Source: Campanula takesimana
Taxonomy: Eukaryota; Streptophyta; Magnoliopsida; Asterales; Campanulaceae
NCBI GenBank assembly: GCA_026119855.1
Contig: JAOWBW010000220.1
Coordinates: 984,828-1,048,827 of the forward strand
Direction: 5' to 3'
Length of the DNA: 64,000 bases
Of the stretch, positions 43,196 through 54,871 are shown piece by piece; the first letter of the stretch is position 1; each line of letters begins with the position of its first letter. Under the pieces are notes generated by a model. It ran no database searches, was not told the DNA's origin, and saw nothing but the letters and a program-made list of their open reading frames with translations. The translations under genes and the position numbers were made by a program.

Positions 43196-45047
43196 GGGAA
43201 CTTTGTCCAGATGAAGTCTCTACCATGTAATCAAAACCAAATTTTTCTTCAAGTTCATGGAACTTGGAAATTTTACCCATATCAGATAGAGCAGAATAAG
43301 CTTCTTTATCAAATGGGTTATCCTCAACTAATATTGATTTTCCTTTTCCAGATGAGAAAGGAAGGGAGGAAGAAGGTTGAACATGCCTCTCAATTGTTAA
43401 TTGGGTGGAAGGAATAGATCTTAGAGGGCTGGGAAGAGATTGGGCAAGGTCAACTGTCATGGACCTAGATTCACCAGGGTCTACTGTCTGTTCCTGAATG
43501 ATTTCAACAAAGTCATTCCCCCTTTCTATTTCAACTAAGATCTCAATCTCATCAAGAATTTCATTCCCCCTATCAGTTTCAACAAGTACATCCTCAAATT
43601 GAGATAAGAGACCAGGAGTGGGCATGAATGAGGAAGATAAGGGACCTGATTATATAGGAGAGTGAGGAGGGGGAGAGGAAGCCTTTTTTCTTTTAGATAG
43701 AGTTAGGGTTTTGAGAGCTTCTGCAGCTTTTTGGGCTTCTGAACTAATGGTCTCAGATCATGAACTATGATGAGCAGGGTCAAAGTCAAATAGTTCAGGA
43801 GGAGAGATGGAGGGAAAATGGGGTGGTGATTCTTCTTCAGGGATAATCATCTTTCTTCTCTTACTCAGAGGTCGGACTGAGACTGGGGAACCTCATCTAA
43901 TTCAATGGGTTCATTGTCCTTTTGTAGTCTCTTTGATTTTCTGGATGGTTGGGGTTTGGATTTTTCTAGAAAGGGTGTGGGTGAGTGTTTATGTTTGGCT
44001 TTGGATCTTTTGTATACAAAGGCAATTTTGGAAGAGGGAGAGGGAGTTTGAATTGAGCTGGGACCAAGAGTAGAGAATGGTGGAGATTCAAGAAGTAGGG
44101 GAGGAATGATTTTGGCTAAGGGTTCATGCTCAGTAGGGTCATTATCCAGGTCCACTATCTTGGGTCCTTTGTCTTTCCTACCCTTTCCCTTGAATCTTTG
44201 GGCCCTTTCAGCTAGGGTTTCTTTTTCAATATCACTGCCAGAGATTGATGATACATGGGAAGGTGAATTTTCATCTTGATGGTCAGGATCTGGTTGTTCT
44301 TTAATAGATTCTTGTACCCTACCCTGTTGTTTGTATGAGAAGGTATGAATGCTAATTACCTTATATCTGTGATGGGTTACTTGCCTATCATAGGGGGAAG
44401 GTACTCTAACTCTCATTGTTCTCCCAATTTGAAGCAACATCCCACTCATGAACCTAAATAATCCTGGATTTGGTTTTGATTTTAAGGGGATGATGTCCAG
44501 ACCTAAGTCTAAAATTAGACAACAACACAAAGCTCCAATTTGTGGTTTGAACTGTATGCAATAGACACAACAATTGTTTCCACTCACTAGGGCTCATGAC
44601 ATGGTGATATGAGGTCTTTCCACATAAACCTTTCATAACTACATCAGCTAGAGTAGAAAATTAGGGAGATAGGAGCTTTTTATAGACAGGTTTATCAGTA
44701 TGGTAAGCAGGCCATCCCTCTATAGTAGCAGTTTAAGATGAGTAATTGGTGTTGGGATCCCAAATGTTTGTTATCATGTAGGGTTCATTCACAGTGCCAT
44801 AAGTGGCAGCAATATCACTAAGGGATATAGTGTAGGAGGTACCTTGGAGAGTAAACTGAATGTTGTATTGCTCTGTCCAAACTCCATTATCGTAGATGTG
44901 GGAGCAGAGCAGAGGAAGAATTGGATGCTTGGCCTTCATGAATGTCTTCAGTTTAACATTTGTGGGAAGCTCTCCAATCCATCCACCAGCTGGATTATGG
45001 TAAAAGGATTTGTTAATGCGATAGCCATGGGCGGATGTGGAATTCAT
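43182..45047 (-). pseudogene. Decayed env-like/extra ORF of a plant retroelement
   Basis: A series of minus-strand frames from ATG 45047: first 104 codons (WIGELPTNVKLKTF, IQFTLQGTSYTISLSDIA), then a frame with acidic, proline-rich and lysine-rich stretches (KSKRLQKDNEPIELDE), then 43625-43182 (HELEEKFGFDYMVET). Interrupted by TAA near 44733 and frameshifts. The beginning resembles the extra domain that plant Sireviruses and Athila-type elements encode beyond pol. A host gene origin is not excluded. Function is unknown in all such elements. Confidence 0.5.
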
Positions 45048-45505
45048 TTTTCTAGGGTTTGAAAGGAAGAAACAGGGGATATAACGATAACTTTTGTTTG
45101 AAAGGAGAAGAAGGGTTTTATAAGGATGATTGGTTAAGTGAAACGGTGGCTTTTAAAGAGTTGAGGGACAACGGTAGAAAGGTGAAAAGACACGCCTTTT
45201 AAAGAAAATTTATAAGCGATGTGGACAAGCAGGTGACTCATCAAAAATGTAACTGTAGAAACAATAACTTATCTTCTTTTTGTATTTACGCATAGGACCT
45301 AGAGTGAACTAAACAAACATTCTTTATTCCCTTAATAAATATTGACATGGTTAAGTCCAATATTCACCCATAATTCTGATAGTCAGGCGGCATGATTAAT
45401 TATCATATCAAATCAACCTTACTGGAATGCATCTTTTGAGGTCTACTATCATCACTGCATCTACAATATACATTCTCGAGATGAATTAAATGATGTGAAA
45501 TTTCT

Positions 45506-45514
45506 CTATATAAG
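45506..45514 (+). promoter_or_regulatory. TATA box for the divergent small ORF
   Basis: ctatataag lies about 105 bp before ATG 45616, followed by an A/C-rich leader (catcacaacaacaaatattc) typical of plant 5' UTRs. Confidence 0.6.
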
Positions 45515-45615
45515 AAACCTTGTGGTGAATTATACATCACAACAACAAATATTCAGATAAAGATAGTTCATAGTAAGATAGTAGAACTTGCTCCTTTATA
45601 TTTTCTCATAAAAGA

Positions 45616-45906
45616 ATGGGTAGACTAACAAATATTTTTAGCTCAATCAAGATGTCTGATCTTGTGAAGAAGTTAAAGTTCAAAGAGAGGGAAGAGGAGA
45701 AGGTAGATGAGAGATTCTTGAGAGAGTTTAGGGAACATCAGTCACAAGAGGCCTTGGTTAGTGAGCAAGAGGTAGACCAACTTCTTCCAAATGATCCAAT
45801 GAAGAAGGTAGAGTTGATGGAACAATCAATCAAGAAACAGATGTTGCTCCATGCCAGAGATGAGTTTATTAAGGAAGAAAGAAAGAAACTAAAGAGAGGA
45901 GAGTAA
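45616..45906 (+). CDS. Small charged, probably coiled-coil protein, 96 aa
   Basis: ATG 45616 to TAA. Begins MGRLTNIFSSIKMSDLVKKL, then is almost all charged heptad-like helix (KFKEREEEKVDERFLREF, EQSIKKQMLLHARDEFIKEE) with a basic C-terminus (RKKLKRGE). No transmembrane segment or known domain. It is divergent from the env-like block, with a TATA box and leader of its own. Similar codon composition continues past the stop to about 46060 (gatgtcagacattaaggaag), so a longer ORF may have been truncated. Possibly an accessory gene of the retroelement inserted here. I do not recognise it. Confidence 0.5.
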   Translation: MGRLTNIFSSIKMSDLVKKLKFKEREEEKVDERFLREFREHQSQEALVSEQEVDQLLPNDPMKKVELMEQSIKKQMLLHARDEFIKEERKKLKRGE

Positions 45907-45969
45907 GTAGAGAAGAGGTATGACATAGGCAAAGGAAAAGCCAAGATGTCAGACATTAAGGAAGACAAA

Positions 45970-46148
45970 GGACCTCATAGGACTATGTTTGAACTTTTAC
46001 AGTTGGACAAGAAGGAAGATGTAGTGATAGGTAAAAAAGGAGAGAGAGGAGAAGGATAGGGGGATAATTATGATGGCAGTTCTTATACCAAGAACAATTC
46101 ATTTTCTCTTCTTTCAAGCAGGTATTTTGCTTGTTGTTGTCGTTTCAG
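45970..46148. other. Remainder of the block interrupted by element C
   Basis: Continues in the purine-rich style of the small ORF, then unique sequence up to ttcag, where element C begins. Confidence 0.35.
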
Positions 46149-47663
46149 TGTTGGGTTTCGAAGTAACATGCGCAGCAAAAGATAGAATTTATAATTTATG
46201 AAACCCAAAGCCTATAGATCCATTCATATGATTAAATCAAATACAATATGATGAATACTAGAATACTAACCCTTGATGCCTTTGATTTTTGCAACCTTGA
46301 ATTCGATGGAGGCTTGAAACCTTGATCACGAACATAGTAACAATTACGAACTTTGAAGATGATAAGTTTTACCCTCTAGCGGTATGCACACCACGAACGA
46401 ATATCAAGAACACTTGATCTTGGTTGCTAGACCAAAATTGTGAAACACGTTTTCACAATTAATATGAACTATATGGAATTTTATTTGTGTATTATTTTGT
46501 TCTTCAATCTAGGATGTCTTAGAACAAAATAAAACCTCTCTTAAACTCTTTGAGATTTGCACAAAAACATTAGTTTTGATTCAGGCCGAATTTTGCTGTT
46601 TATATACAAGTTAGACCTATTCCAAATAGGAAACGTGTGTCTAAACCCGTCCAAAATTCTTTTCCAAATCAAATCAGGAACCAGTCCCGACATGGTGTGC
46701 GGCCGCCCAAAACAACCTGTGCGGCCGCACATCTATCTGGAAGGTTCTGGTACTATTTGAGCCAAGTTGTGCGGCCGCCCAAACCTTTTTGTGCGGTCGC
46801 ACACCTGCCCCAGATTTCCCTAATTTCCAAATTCCTTCAAAGTCCTTCGACTCAATATTCCGATATAGTCCTTATTTAAGATTCGTTCTATTGTGTGTGA
46901 CCCTCTAGGTTTACACTAAGTTGGCAATGGGTTCAAACATGAAACCATAAGATATGATTAGGTTCTAGCAAACCGTCATACCTACCCAAATAGTATAACT
47001 AGATACAAGTTCGCATTCCTTTAGAACATGTCATAATCCCTTTGTCCACGATGTCATTGAACACAAGTCATGGTCAATACGTCAACTTGTATTGTTTAAT
47101 ACTTTCTCGATTCTGAATATGTTGATAATCCAAATGACATTGATCCAATCAATCCATTTGAGTTTGGCGAAACATTTCACCAACATCATTCCTTCGAGGG
47201 GCCCAAGCTTGACATCTCTCCGAAGAAGGACAAATCCAATTAGCTTATTATTCTTCCCTACGTGAATCCGATTATGTCAATCATACCCTTTATAACTACC
47301 GTGTTAAGGCAGCGTTTGAATATGTCAAACATAATCTTCATTAAGTGGAAGACTATAATAACTTCATGTCTAAGGATTCAAATGACATAACTAATATGAG
47401 ATTTATATATGACATAGACCATGACATAAATCTCATACAGCGGGTCATGTCTAGTACCTTGTTCCAAACAAGTACCTATAAATCTAACATGATCATCCCA
47501 TGATCATTTAGCCTTTATACTAGTGCTTAACAAGCTCTAGGGACAAATATTATTATAAGCAAACATGAGCAACAATAATAATCTTATTATCTCTTCATCA
47601 TCATGAATAAAATGATAACTTATACAACGTTTAACAAACGTGCCTATGGAACCAACACCAACA
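46149..47663 (-). repeat. LTR of copia element C, 1515 bp
   Basis: Begins TGTTGGGTTTCG like element D but is otherwise diverged, and ends CACCAACA. Minus-strand TATA box (gtatataaaca) at 46597-46607. About 90 bp upstream of it are four GC palindromes (46699-46706, 46719-46730, 46769-46778, 46791-46802) of the gtgcggccgcac type. PPT atctcccacttgccc follows at 47664. Confidence 0.88.
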
Positions 47664-49505
47664 ATCTCCCACTTGCCCTAGGCCCAATATCTAGGTATCC
47701 AATACCCATGAACCCAACATGACCATCATGTTTAGCTTGTGGAAGTTCCTTTGTTAGCGTGTCCGCAACGTTATCATTACTTGGTACTTTGCATATATTT
47801 ACGTCTCCCTTATCAACGATTTCTCGAACGATAAGAAAACGTCTAAGTATGTCTTTGGATTTGGGATGTGCTCTTGGTTCCTTTGCTTGATTCAATAGCA
47901 CCACTATTGTTACTAATAAGGTCTATTGGATTAGCAATACTAGGAGCCATCTCAAGTTCTCCAACGAACTTCTTAATCCAAATAGTTTCCATCGCAGCAT
48001 CCAATGCAGCAATATACTTAGTTTTAGTCATAGAATTAGTGACTGTACTCTGCTTGGAACCATTCCAACTTACAGCTTCACCATTAGTTATAAAACTCGA
48101 TTGCGATTTTTCTATTATCTTTGTCAGTTTGGAAGCATGCATCCGTGTACCCATATACGACGAGATCATCTTCCATCCCTCCATAGACCAAAACAAATCT
48201 TTAGTCCTTCTAAAATACTTTAAGAATCGCTCTCACAGCCATCCAGTGAATCTCACCGGTGTCGGATTGATATCTACTCGTCATGCTCCAAGCATTAGAT
48301 ATATCCGGCTTAGTAATTATCATGGCATCATGGATCCAATTGCCGAAGAAAATGGCATCTCATTCATTTTCTCATGCTCATCTTTTGTCTTTAGGACATT
48401 GAGTCTTGCTTAGAGAAACTCCATGTAACACTGACAAATGTCCTCTCTTAGAATTTTCCTTGCGGAATCTTCTTATGACTTTGTCAATGTATGTACATTG
48501 GCTTTAAACCATTTAGCTTCCTTGATCTATCTCTATAGATCTTAATGCCAATGACTTATGCGGCTTCATCCATATTCTTCATTGCGAAACACTTTCTTAA
48601 CCAAATCTTTACAGATTAAAGTGTAGGCATGTCGTTTCCAATGAGCAATATGTCATCCACATATTAGATAAGGAATAGCACCATGCTCCCACTAATCTTC
48701 TTGTATATACAAGATTAATCTTCGTTCTTGATCAAGCCAAACTCTATGACTTATCAAAACGGAGATTCCAACTCCCAAAAGCTTGCTTCAATCCATCCAA
48801 TGAATCTTCGCAACTTTTACCTTTTAGAATTTTCTTGACTATCAAAACTTTTAGGTTGTATCTAATACATCCTTAAGTGAGTTCCCGTTGAGGAACGCTT
48901 GTTTTGACATCATTTTATCAAATTTCATATTCCAAATATGAACATGTGACTATGAGAATTCTAGTAAATTTCTGCTACCCATGTAAATTTTCTCCAAGAA
49001 AACTCATTCCTCTCCTTTGGTTTTTACGCCTTAGGTTAGAATGATCAAGTTCCAAACTTGATTATTACACATGGATTTCCTTTTAGATATTATGACTCCA
49101 AGCCATTAATCTAAATGTGGAGTTGATATTGCATCTTTGATAGGTAGTAAATACTTCATTCTAAATGAACTTTACCTCAATACTTTCTATTTCGAAATAT
49201 TCAATATTTCTACTAATAGATTGTATCCTATAATGTATTGCAAGTATTTGTATATCTTGAACGGACTTTTCACGACTCCTTGTGAAAACTTGTTCAACTT
49301 CCATCTTAGGTTAAAATATATTTTCTAGGTCTCGAACCATTCGAGATACATTTTACTCCCACTGATTCTTTTAGAGATAAACCATTTATCTAGAAAAGTA
49401 TCATCATAATCAACAAACCATTTGTTTCTTATGAGTAAAATTATTATCCTCAAGTTTCCTTAGGATATCCCATGAAAGTATATTTATTAGATTTAAATGG
49501 GAGTG
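47664..49505 (-). pseudogene. Copia element C: RNase H, RT and integrase remnant
   Basis: Minus strand collinear with element D pol (RNase H at 47750-48200, RT to about 49000, integrase end to 49505). Recognisable words include MEGWKMISSYMGTRMHASKL and ESSKGTKSTSQIQRH-type RNase H fragments. Stops and frameshifts throughout. Truncated at 49505 by the LTR of element H. Confidence 0.82.
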
Positions 49506-49506
49506 T

Positions 49507-50198
49507 GTCCCAGACAGCTCCGTTCTAAATGGTCTCACTGTCCTCAACAGTGAAGAAGCAATCCACTATAATACTTCGTCAAGAAATTACTATAAATTGC
49601 AAGAAAATTCCCTCGGAATTTTCCAGCCTAATTAGCCTCACTAATTAAGCTTTGCACTTGTTGCAAAGTACAGAAAAAGAAAAGAAAAAGGTTTCACAAA
49701 TGTGAGGGTTTGGTGATCTCTAAGATGGCTCTTGTGTAGCTATGTGAGATCTGGGTTTGTTTATCTATTTTAGCACAGATTTATAAATATCAAGTGTGCT
49801 TTTACAATTGAGTTTGCTTAGAAGCTTTAATCAAGTTGTATGAAAATATTGCCAAGATAGAGGTGGTGTCTTCAGTAGTGTAGAGTTTTTTTTATAGGTC
49901 TTCATATTATATCCGTTTGAGTTCCAACGGTCTTCAATATCTTGGAAATGCATATGTCAGTCATTAATCTTTGACTGGAGTAAAGTTTATGAACAGTGTT
50001 AAGTCAGGTTTGACTTTGACTGGAAGCTTAGTTGGCAAGTATGATAAGGTCTGTTATCTTGAAGGTTGGCTATCTCGACAGTAAAGATAGTGGACTTTTG
50101 AAGACTTGATGATTTCCAGTTTACTTCTTGATAATTCATTTCAAGTTCAATAATTATTTGTCAAAACACTTAGTTAGGAAAACTGGGTTCTAACAATT
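49507..50198 (-). repeat. LTR of element H (about 690 bp)
   Basis: Starts near tgtcccagacagctcc and ends gggttctaaca. The adjoining 50199-50215 (atttccccctttttggg) is a polypurine tract on the minus strand, so this is the 3' LTR of a minus-oriented element. The left boundary is judged by where pol similarity of element C stops. Confidence 0.7.
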
Positions 50199-50215
50199 TC
50201 CCCCTTTTTGGGAAA
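50199..50215 (-). promoter_or_regulatory. Polypurine tract of element H
   Basis: Minus strand CCCAAAAAGGGGGAAAT next to the 3' LTR. The GGGGGAAAT form is common in Sireviruses. Confidence 0.75.
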
Positions 50216-50369
50216 TAATTAAGAATAGAAGTAGAATTTAATCTGTAAAGATAACTCAAGACATAACAAAAGTTAGATCACACGAGAAATGCAAAGGTTT
50301 TAAGTTTTACATCCCTAAAAAAATATAAAACATTGTTTAATAATAACAAAAGGTTAAAGATAGAAGAAG

Positions 50370-51012
50370 TTAGTGAAATAGGGCTTCTACACTGTCTTCA
50401 CTTTGGTAGTCTGGTTTAGGTTGTGCTTCTCCAAGGTCTACTGCTGTTAGGTGTCTTTCTCTTTCAAGATTCAGTAGATGGAGTTGCTTTTTGTTGTGCC
50501 TGAAGTAATACTGCTTGTTGTTCCAAGTGAGATTCATCCTATCATCATACTGAATGCCATGGTTGATCAGTTGGCTCTTCTTTAGTAAAGGCTCCTTCTT
50601 TCCCAAATTTATTGAAACTGAAGGGGCAGGACCAAGTAGGAGTTGTCTTAATGAAGATAGCCATCTTGATGAATGTTGATCCCGGGAGAAGATTTCTTGA
50701 GGTTGAATGAACTCTCTGAAATTTCTTGAATGGGTACTTGCTTCAGTCTGGTCAACTGTCTTGCCAGCAAGAGTTTCTTGAACCAACTTTGTCAAATCCT
50801 GTCTTAGTCACTTCATTTGAGCTTTCACATAATTACCAACTGCATTGATGACTTCATGAGTTGCATAGGAAATGTGGATGAATATGCAGGTACAATTGGA
50901 TCAGGAATGAGAGGGAAGGAGTATTGATGGAAGGGCTCTTGAAGTAAAGGTTCATTAGGGAAGATAGTAGAGCTGGGAAGGATTCCACCAAATAACCTTT
51001 TGATAGCACAGA
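50370..51012 (-). pseudogene. 3' coding remnant of element H
   Basis: A 141-codon minus frame (WLSSLRQLLLGPAPSVSINL, RMNLTWNNKQYYFRHNKKQL) and a second frame (50825-51012) upstream of it. No known domain. Its position next to the PPT suggests the tail of the extra ORF after pol. Cut by element G at 51013. Confidence 0.5.
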
Positions 51013-52398
51013 TGTTGTTCAAATATATGTTTAGGACATAGAATTGCTTAATCCCAATCATAGCTAACACTTAGAATCCCCCAATTTTATTTGAACCTTT
51101 GTAAGGTACCTTTAGGATTATTGGTGACCAGCACAGGTGTATTACATCTCTTCATACAAAGCAAACCAGCAAGAGGAAGCAAATCAGCAGACCAGTAAAC
51201 TAGTTGCCGATCAACCTGCAACACAAAGTTGCCGATCAACTACATTCTCAAACATGCCGATAAAGAAAGACAGTCTGTACTGTCAGTCAGGTTACATCGT
51301 TTCATCTTAAAGTCAACCTTGCTGATTGTCCCTGTCCTTTCATACTGTTTTATCAAAAAGTAGTTTAACTGCTCTGTCATGATTACTGCGCCGTCTGACA
51401 CATAGCTAGTTTTAGCTATACTTTGTCCCTACTTGCTTTTTGCAGGTAACCGGTTGAGACAACGGGGTCTTTACCCATCAGACTTTTGCAAGCATGCGTG
51501 TACTCCATATCTTTGCCATTAATGCTAAAGATACCGCATTTAATGCTCCTCAACTACCCAGCTGGATATTCAAATTGCAAGCCTTCTTCTACAAGATTCA
51601 AGACATTCACTCCTCTTATAAATAGTGGACTTGGAGCATTGAAGAAGGTTGGTGAAAATAGAGCATTGAAGAGAGTTGAATGTTTTTGAGTATTCATTAA
51701 AGACTCAAACATTCTGTGTCCAGATAATCATTAGATCATTTAATAGGACATACACTTGTGCACCAACTCAAACAACATTGTTAGTATTCCCGAACTAGAT
51801 CATTTAAGGAATACGTTGTTTAAGTTATTCACACACCCACCTGAGTGAGATAAGTTCTTTTGAACTTGCCGCTCAAAAACACTTGGTCAGATTTGTTTTA
51901 CGATCCATTAGAAATTTCTAGAACTTAGTCTTTGTATACCGGCAAATCCGTGCTTGTAATAGACTAGAGATATCTAATAGTACTCTTAACCCAAATCCAA
52001 GTTCTGACCAAACTTGGTAGAGGACGTAGCAGTATTTACACTGTGAACCTCTCCAAATCCTTGTGTCTCTGTTGCTTACTTTATCGTTGCCGGTTGGAAT
52101 TCTATCACCGGCAGATTGCATATGTTCGTACTGATTCATTGTAATTTCCATTGACCAATCTCTTGAAACTGCATTGAACTTTTAGAAACAATTTTGTGTT
52201 TAAACTAAGCTCTAAAAACTATTTCTTACCTATTTAAGTGTGAGTTAAAACTTAGTCATATCTTCTCCGCTGCGCTTACTGATAATAGTTTGCAAACTGA
52301 TAAGTGACTTTGCATTTAAAAGTGTTTCTTTGTAAAAGTTTTAAAAAGGCTATTCACCCCCCCCCTCTAGCCTATTTTCCTACCAATTGGGCCTAACA
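51013..52398 (+). repeat. 5' LTR of element G, 1386 bp
   Basis: TGTTGTTCAAAT ... GGGCCTAACA. TATA box cttataaatag at 51616-51626. Three TGCCGAT motifs (51205, 51230, 51255), two of them inside gttgccgatcaac, lie about 360 bp upstream of the TATA. Confidence 0.95.
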
Positions 52399-52400
52399 AT

Positions 52401-52412
52401 TGGTATCAGAGC
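52401..52412 (+). promoter_or_regulatory. Primer binding site of element G
   Basis: TGGTATCAGAGC, two bases after the LTR end, complementary to initiator tRNA-Met. Confidence 0.95.
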
Positions 52413-52463
52413 TTGGAATTTTGAAAGAAATTTCCAAGCTTTGCAGCTTGTATTGCCGATACC

Positions 52464-54871
52464 ATGGCGGGAAAAATCATGCAGTCATTTAACATCACTA
52501 CCATACCGTTGTTGAATGTCAACGAGTTTGGTGTCTGGAAATCTCGTATGATAAAGTATATGAACTCAATCGATGATCGGTTGATGAAGGTCATAGAAGG
52601 TGGTCCAATCATTCCTTTAAAAGTCTCAACCACCTATAGACCTATTCCCTCCACTCCGCTGACACAACATGCTGATCATAACACTGAACAAGAAACCCAT
52701 GTTCAGATTGAAGAAACCTTGGTCGAGAAACCAAGAGATGAATGGACTGAGGACGACAAACTTTCAGCTGCCCTAGATGGAAAAGATGCCACATTATCTC
52801 TTGTGGTTTGGACGAGAAGCAATATAAACTCATTGACTTGTGCTCCACGACTCAAGAATGCTGGAACAAGCTCCTTGCATACTTTAAAGGTGATGAGCAG
52901 GTAAAGGACAACAGACTCTACGATTGTATTGCTGAGTTTGAATCCTTCAAGAAACAAGATGGTGAATCACTAAGGAGTGCCTACGACAGATTCTGCGAGG
53001 TAAGTAATTTATGTGCTTCATTAGGAAAGGTGTATACTATGAAAGACCTGAATATTCATTTTCTAAGTTCTTTGGGAAATGAGTATCATACCAAGGTCAC
53101 CGCTGTTAGAGAAGTGAGAGACTTGAACAAGACTTCTATTCAGAATCTTGTGTCTAGTCTATTTCTGTATGAGAGAGAACTGCAAAAACTTAACGTTCTC
53201 GATAAAAATTTCAAAAACTTGTCTCTATCAGCTCAGTCGCATATATCCTTCCCTTCAAACAAATTCCCTCCTATAGATCCCCATCCTATACCCTGCAGTT
53301 CCAAAACCCCTGAAACTACCTCAGAACAGCCTATGGAAGAAGACGAATTTACCGCCTTTGCTAGGAACTACAAAAGGTTTAAAGACTTCAAAAGGATGCA
53401 GAAAGGAAGCTACCAGCAACCAAAATCATTCATACCAACATTTCAAAAACCAGCAAGTTACAACAAACCCTCAACAAGTGCTACCGACGGAAAGAACAAC
53501 AAAGGTGATCTTGTTTGCTTCAACTGCAGAAAACCTGGTCACTTTGCTTCTAAATGTCCTCAACCAAAATATGAGTATGTGAGGAAGTCATTCAACAAGA
53601 GACATCCCAAGTTTCGAAGCTTTGTCGCCGATGAAAGCACAGAAACGGCCTTGCCGGTTTGGTGTGAAACTGACTCAGATGAAGATGCCGATGAAGATGA
53701 AGATGCCGATGTAAGCTTTGTCGCCCTAGACATGGAAGATGTCGATACATCCACATTACCGACTCCAGTCTACCGAGATCCATCTCCTCCAAGATCTCCA
53801 GTCAGAGATGAAGCTACTGGAAGACCTCAACCACACTTCAAAGAGATTAGTGTCAAAGCAGAGAACCCAAATGGATACAGAGTTCACCAAGTGGGAACCT
53901 CTCTCTATGGTCAGTGTAACTCTATTCAATTCACTGCCATCAAACCTAAACCCTTACCAATGACCAGAAAATTCTCATTCACCGAGCATCCTAGCATTGC
54001 CAAAAGCTTATCTAAACCCATCTCTTCTCTACCTGACTTCTCTCCCAAACCTATTCCCTCTGCCACCAAAATTTTAGCTGATCCCTTTCCTGAAATATCC
54101 AAAGCTGAAATGGTAGAGACAATGGATGAACTTTTTATTGATCATGAGAAGCTGAGAAGCGTTCATAAAGTGATGGCTGCTGATTTCAATAGAATTTCTG
54201 CAGAAAATGACTTGCTTATGTCTGAACTTAAGGTTCTCAAAGGACATGAGCTTGAGTCTGTTATTCTAAAGAAAGAAAACCTGGAGGTCAAAAGACAAGT
54301 AGCAGTATTGATAGCTCAGATCGAAGATCTTGTGAAAAGAAACAATCATCTCTCAAGGATTGTTGATTCTTACACAAAATCTAGAGTTGCTGTTGAAACA
54401 ATCCTACAGACCCAAATGTCATATAAGGACCAATCTGGGTTAGGATTTGATTCCAGCAGCAGTAGCTCTACTGAAACTTGTGCGACCGAGAAAAAGGATG
54501 AGAAAGTTGAATGTAGTCCTGTTAACTCAGTGCATAAGGATGCTAAGCCAATATACAGTGATGTGGCAATAAAGTATCCTAAGAACCAGAACAAAAGAAA
54601 TGATAAGCACAAACAAAGATATGTTAAGGTTGCTGATACTGAGTCTGCCGATAACTGTATTCTTGGTGACTACATCAGCAGAGCTAGTACTGCCGGTCTA
54701 ACCACATCTGCTGCCGATGGACAAGTACCTAAAAAGGTAACTGCCAAAGGTAAACAGAATGGAAAGAAAGGCAACACTAGCACCTTTAAACCTACTAAGT
54801 TTGTGCCTGCTAATTTCCCTAGTTCTGCCGATGCACTGACTAAACAGAATGACGTTCTACCGACTCCATAG
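52464..54871 (+). pseudogene. gag of element G, one frameshift
   Basis: ATG 52464 (MAGKIMQSFNITTIPLLNVN) runs to about 52805, where the frame changes by one. From 52810 the second frame (DEKQYKLIDLCSTTQECWNK) continues to TAG 54871. Copia-type gag domain, then CCHC knuckle CFNCRKPGHFASKC, an acidic segment (DEDADEDEDADVSF), a coiled-coil-like region (about 54100-54400) and a basic tail. The gag is unusually long (about 800 codons), as in Sireviruses. Two in-frame GCCGAT repeats lie in the acidic segment. Confidence 0.88.

Noticed and set aside
51486..51689. 67-codon frame repeated at 63487
   Set aside because: LTR sequence of element G near its TATA box. A chance frame.
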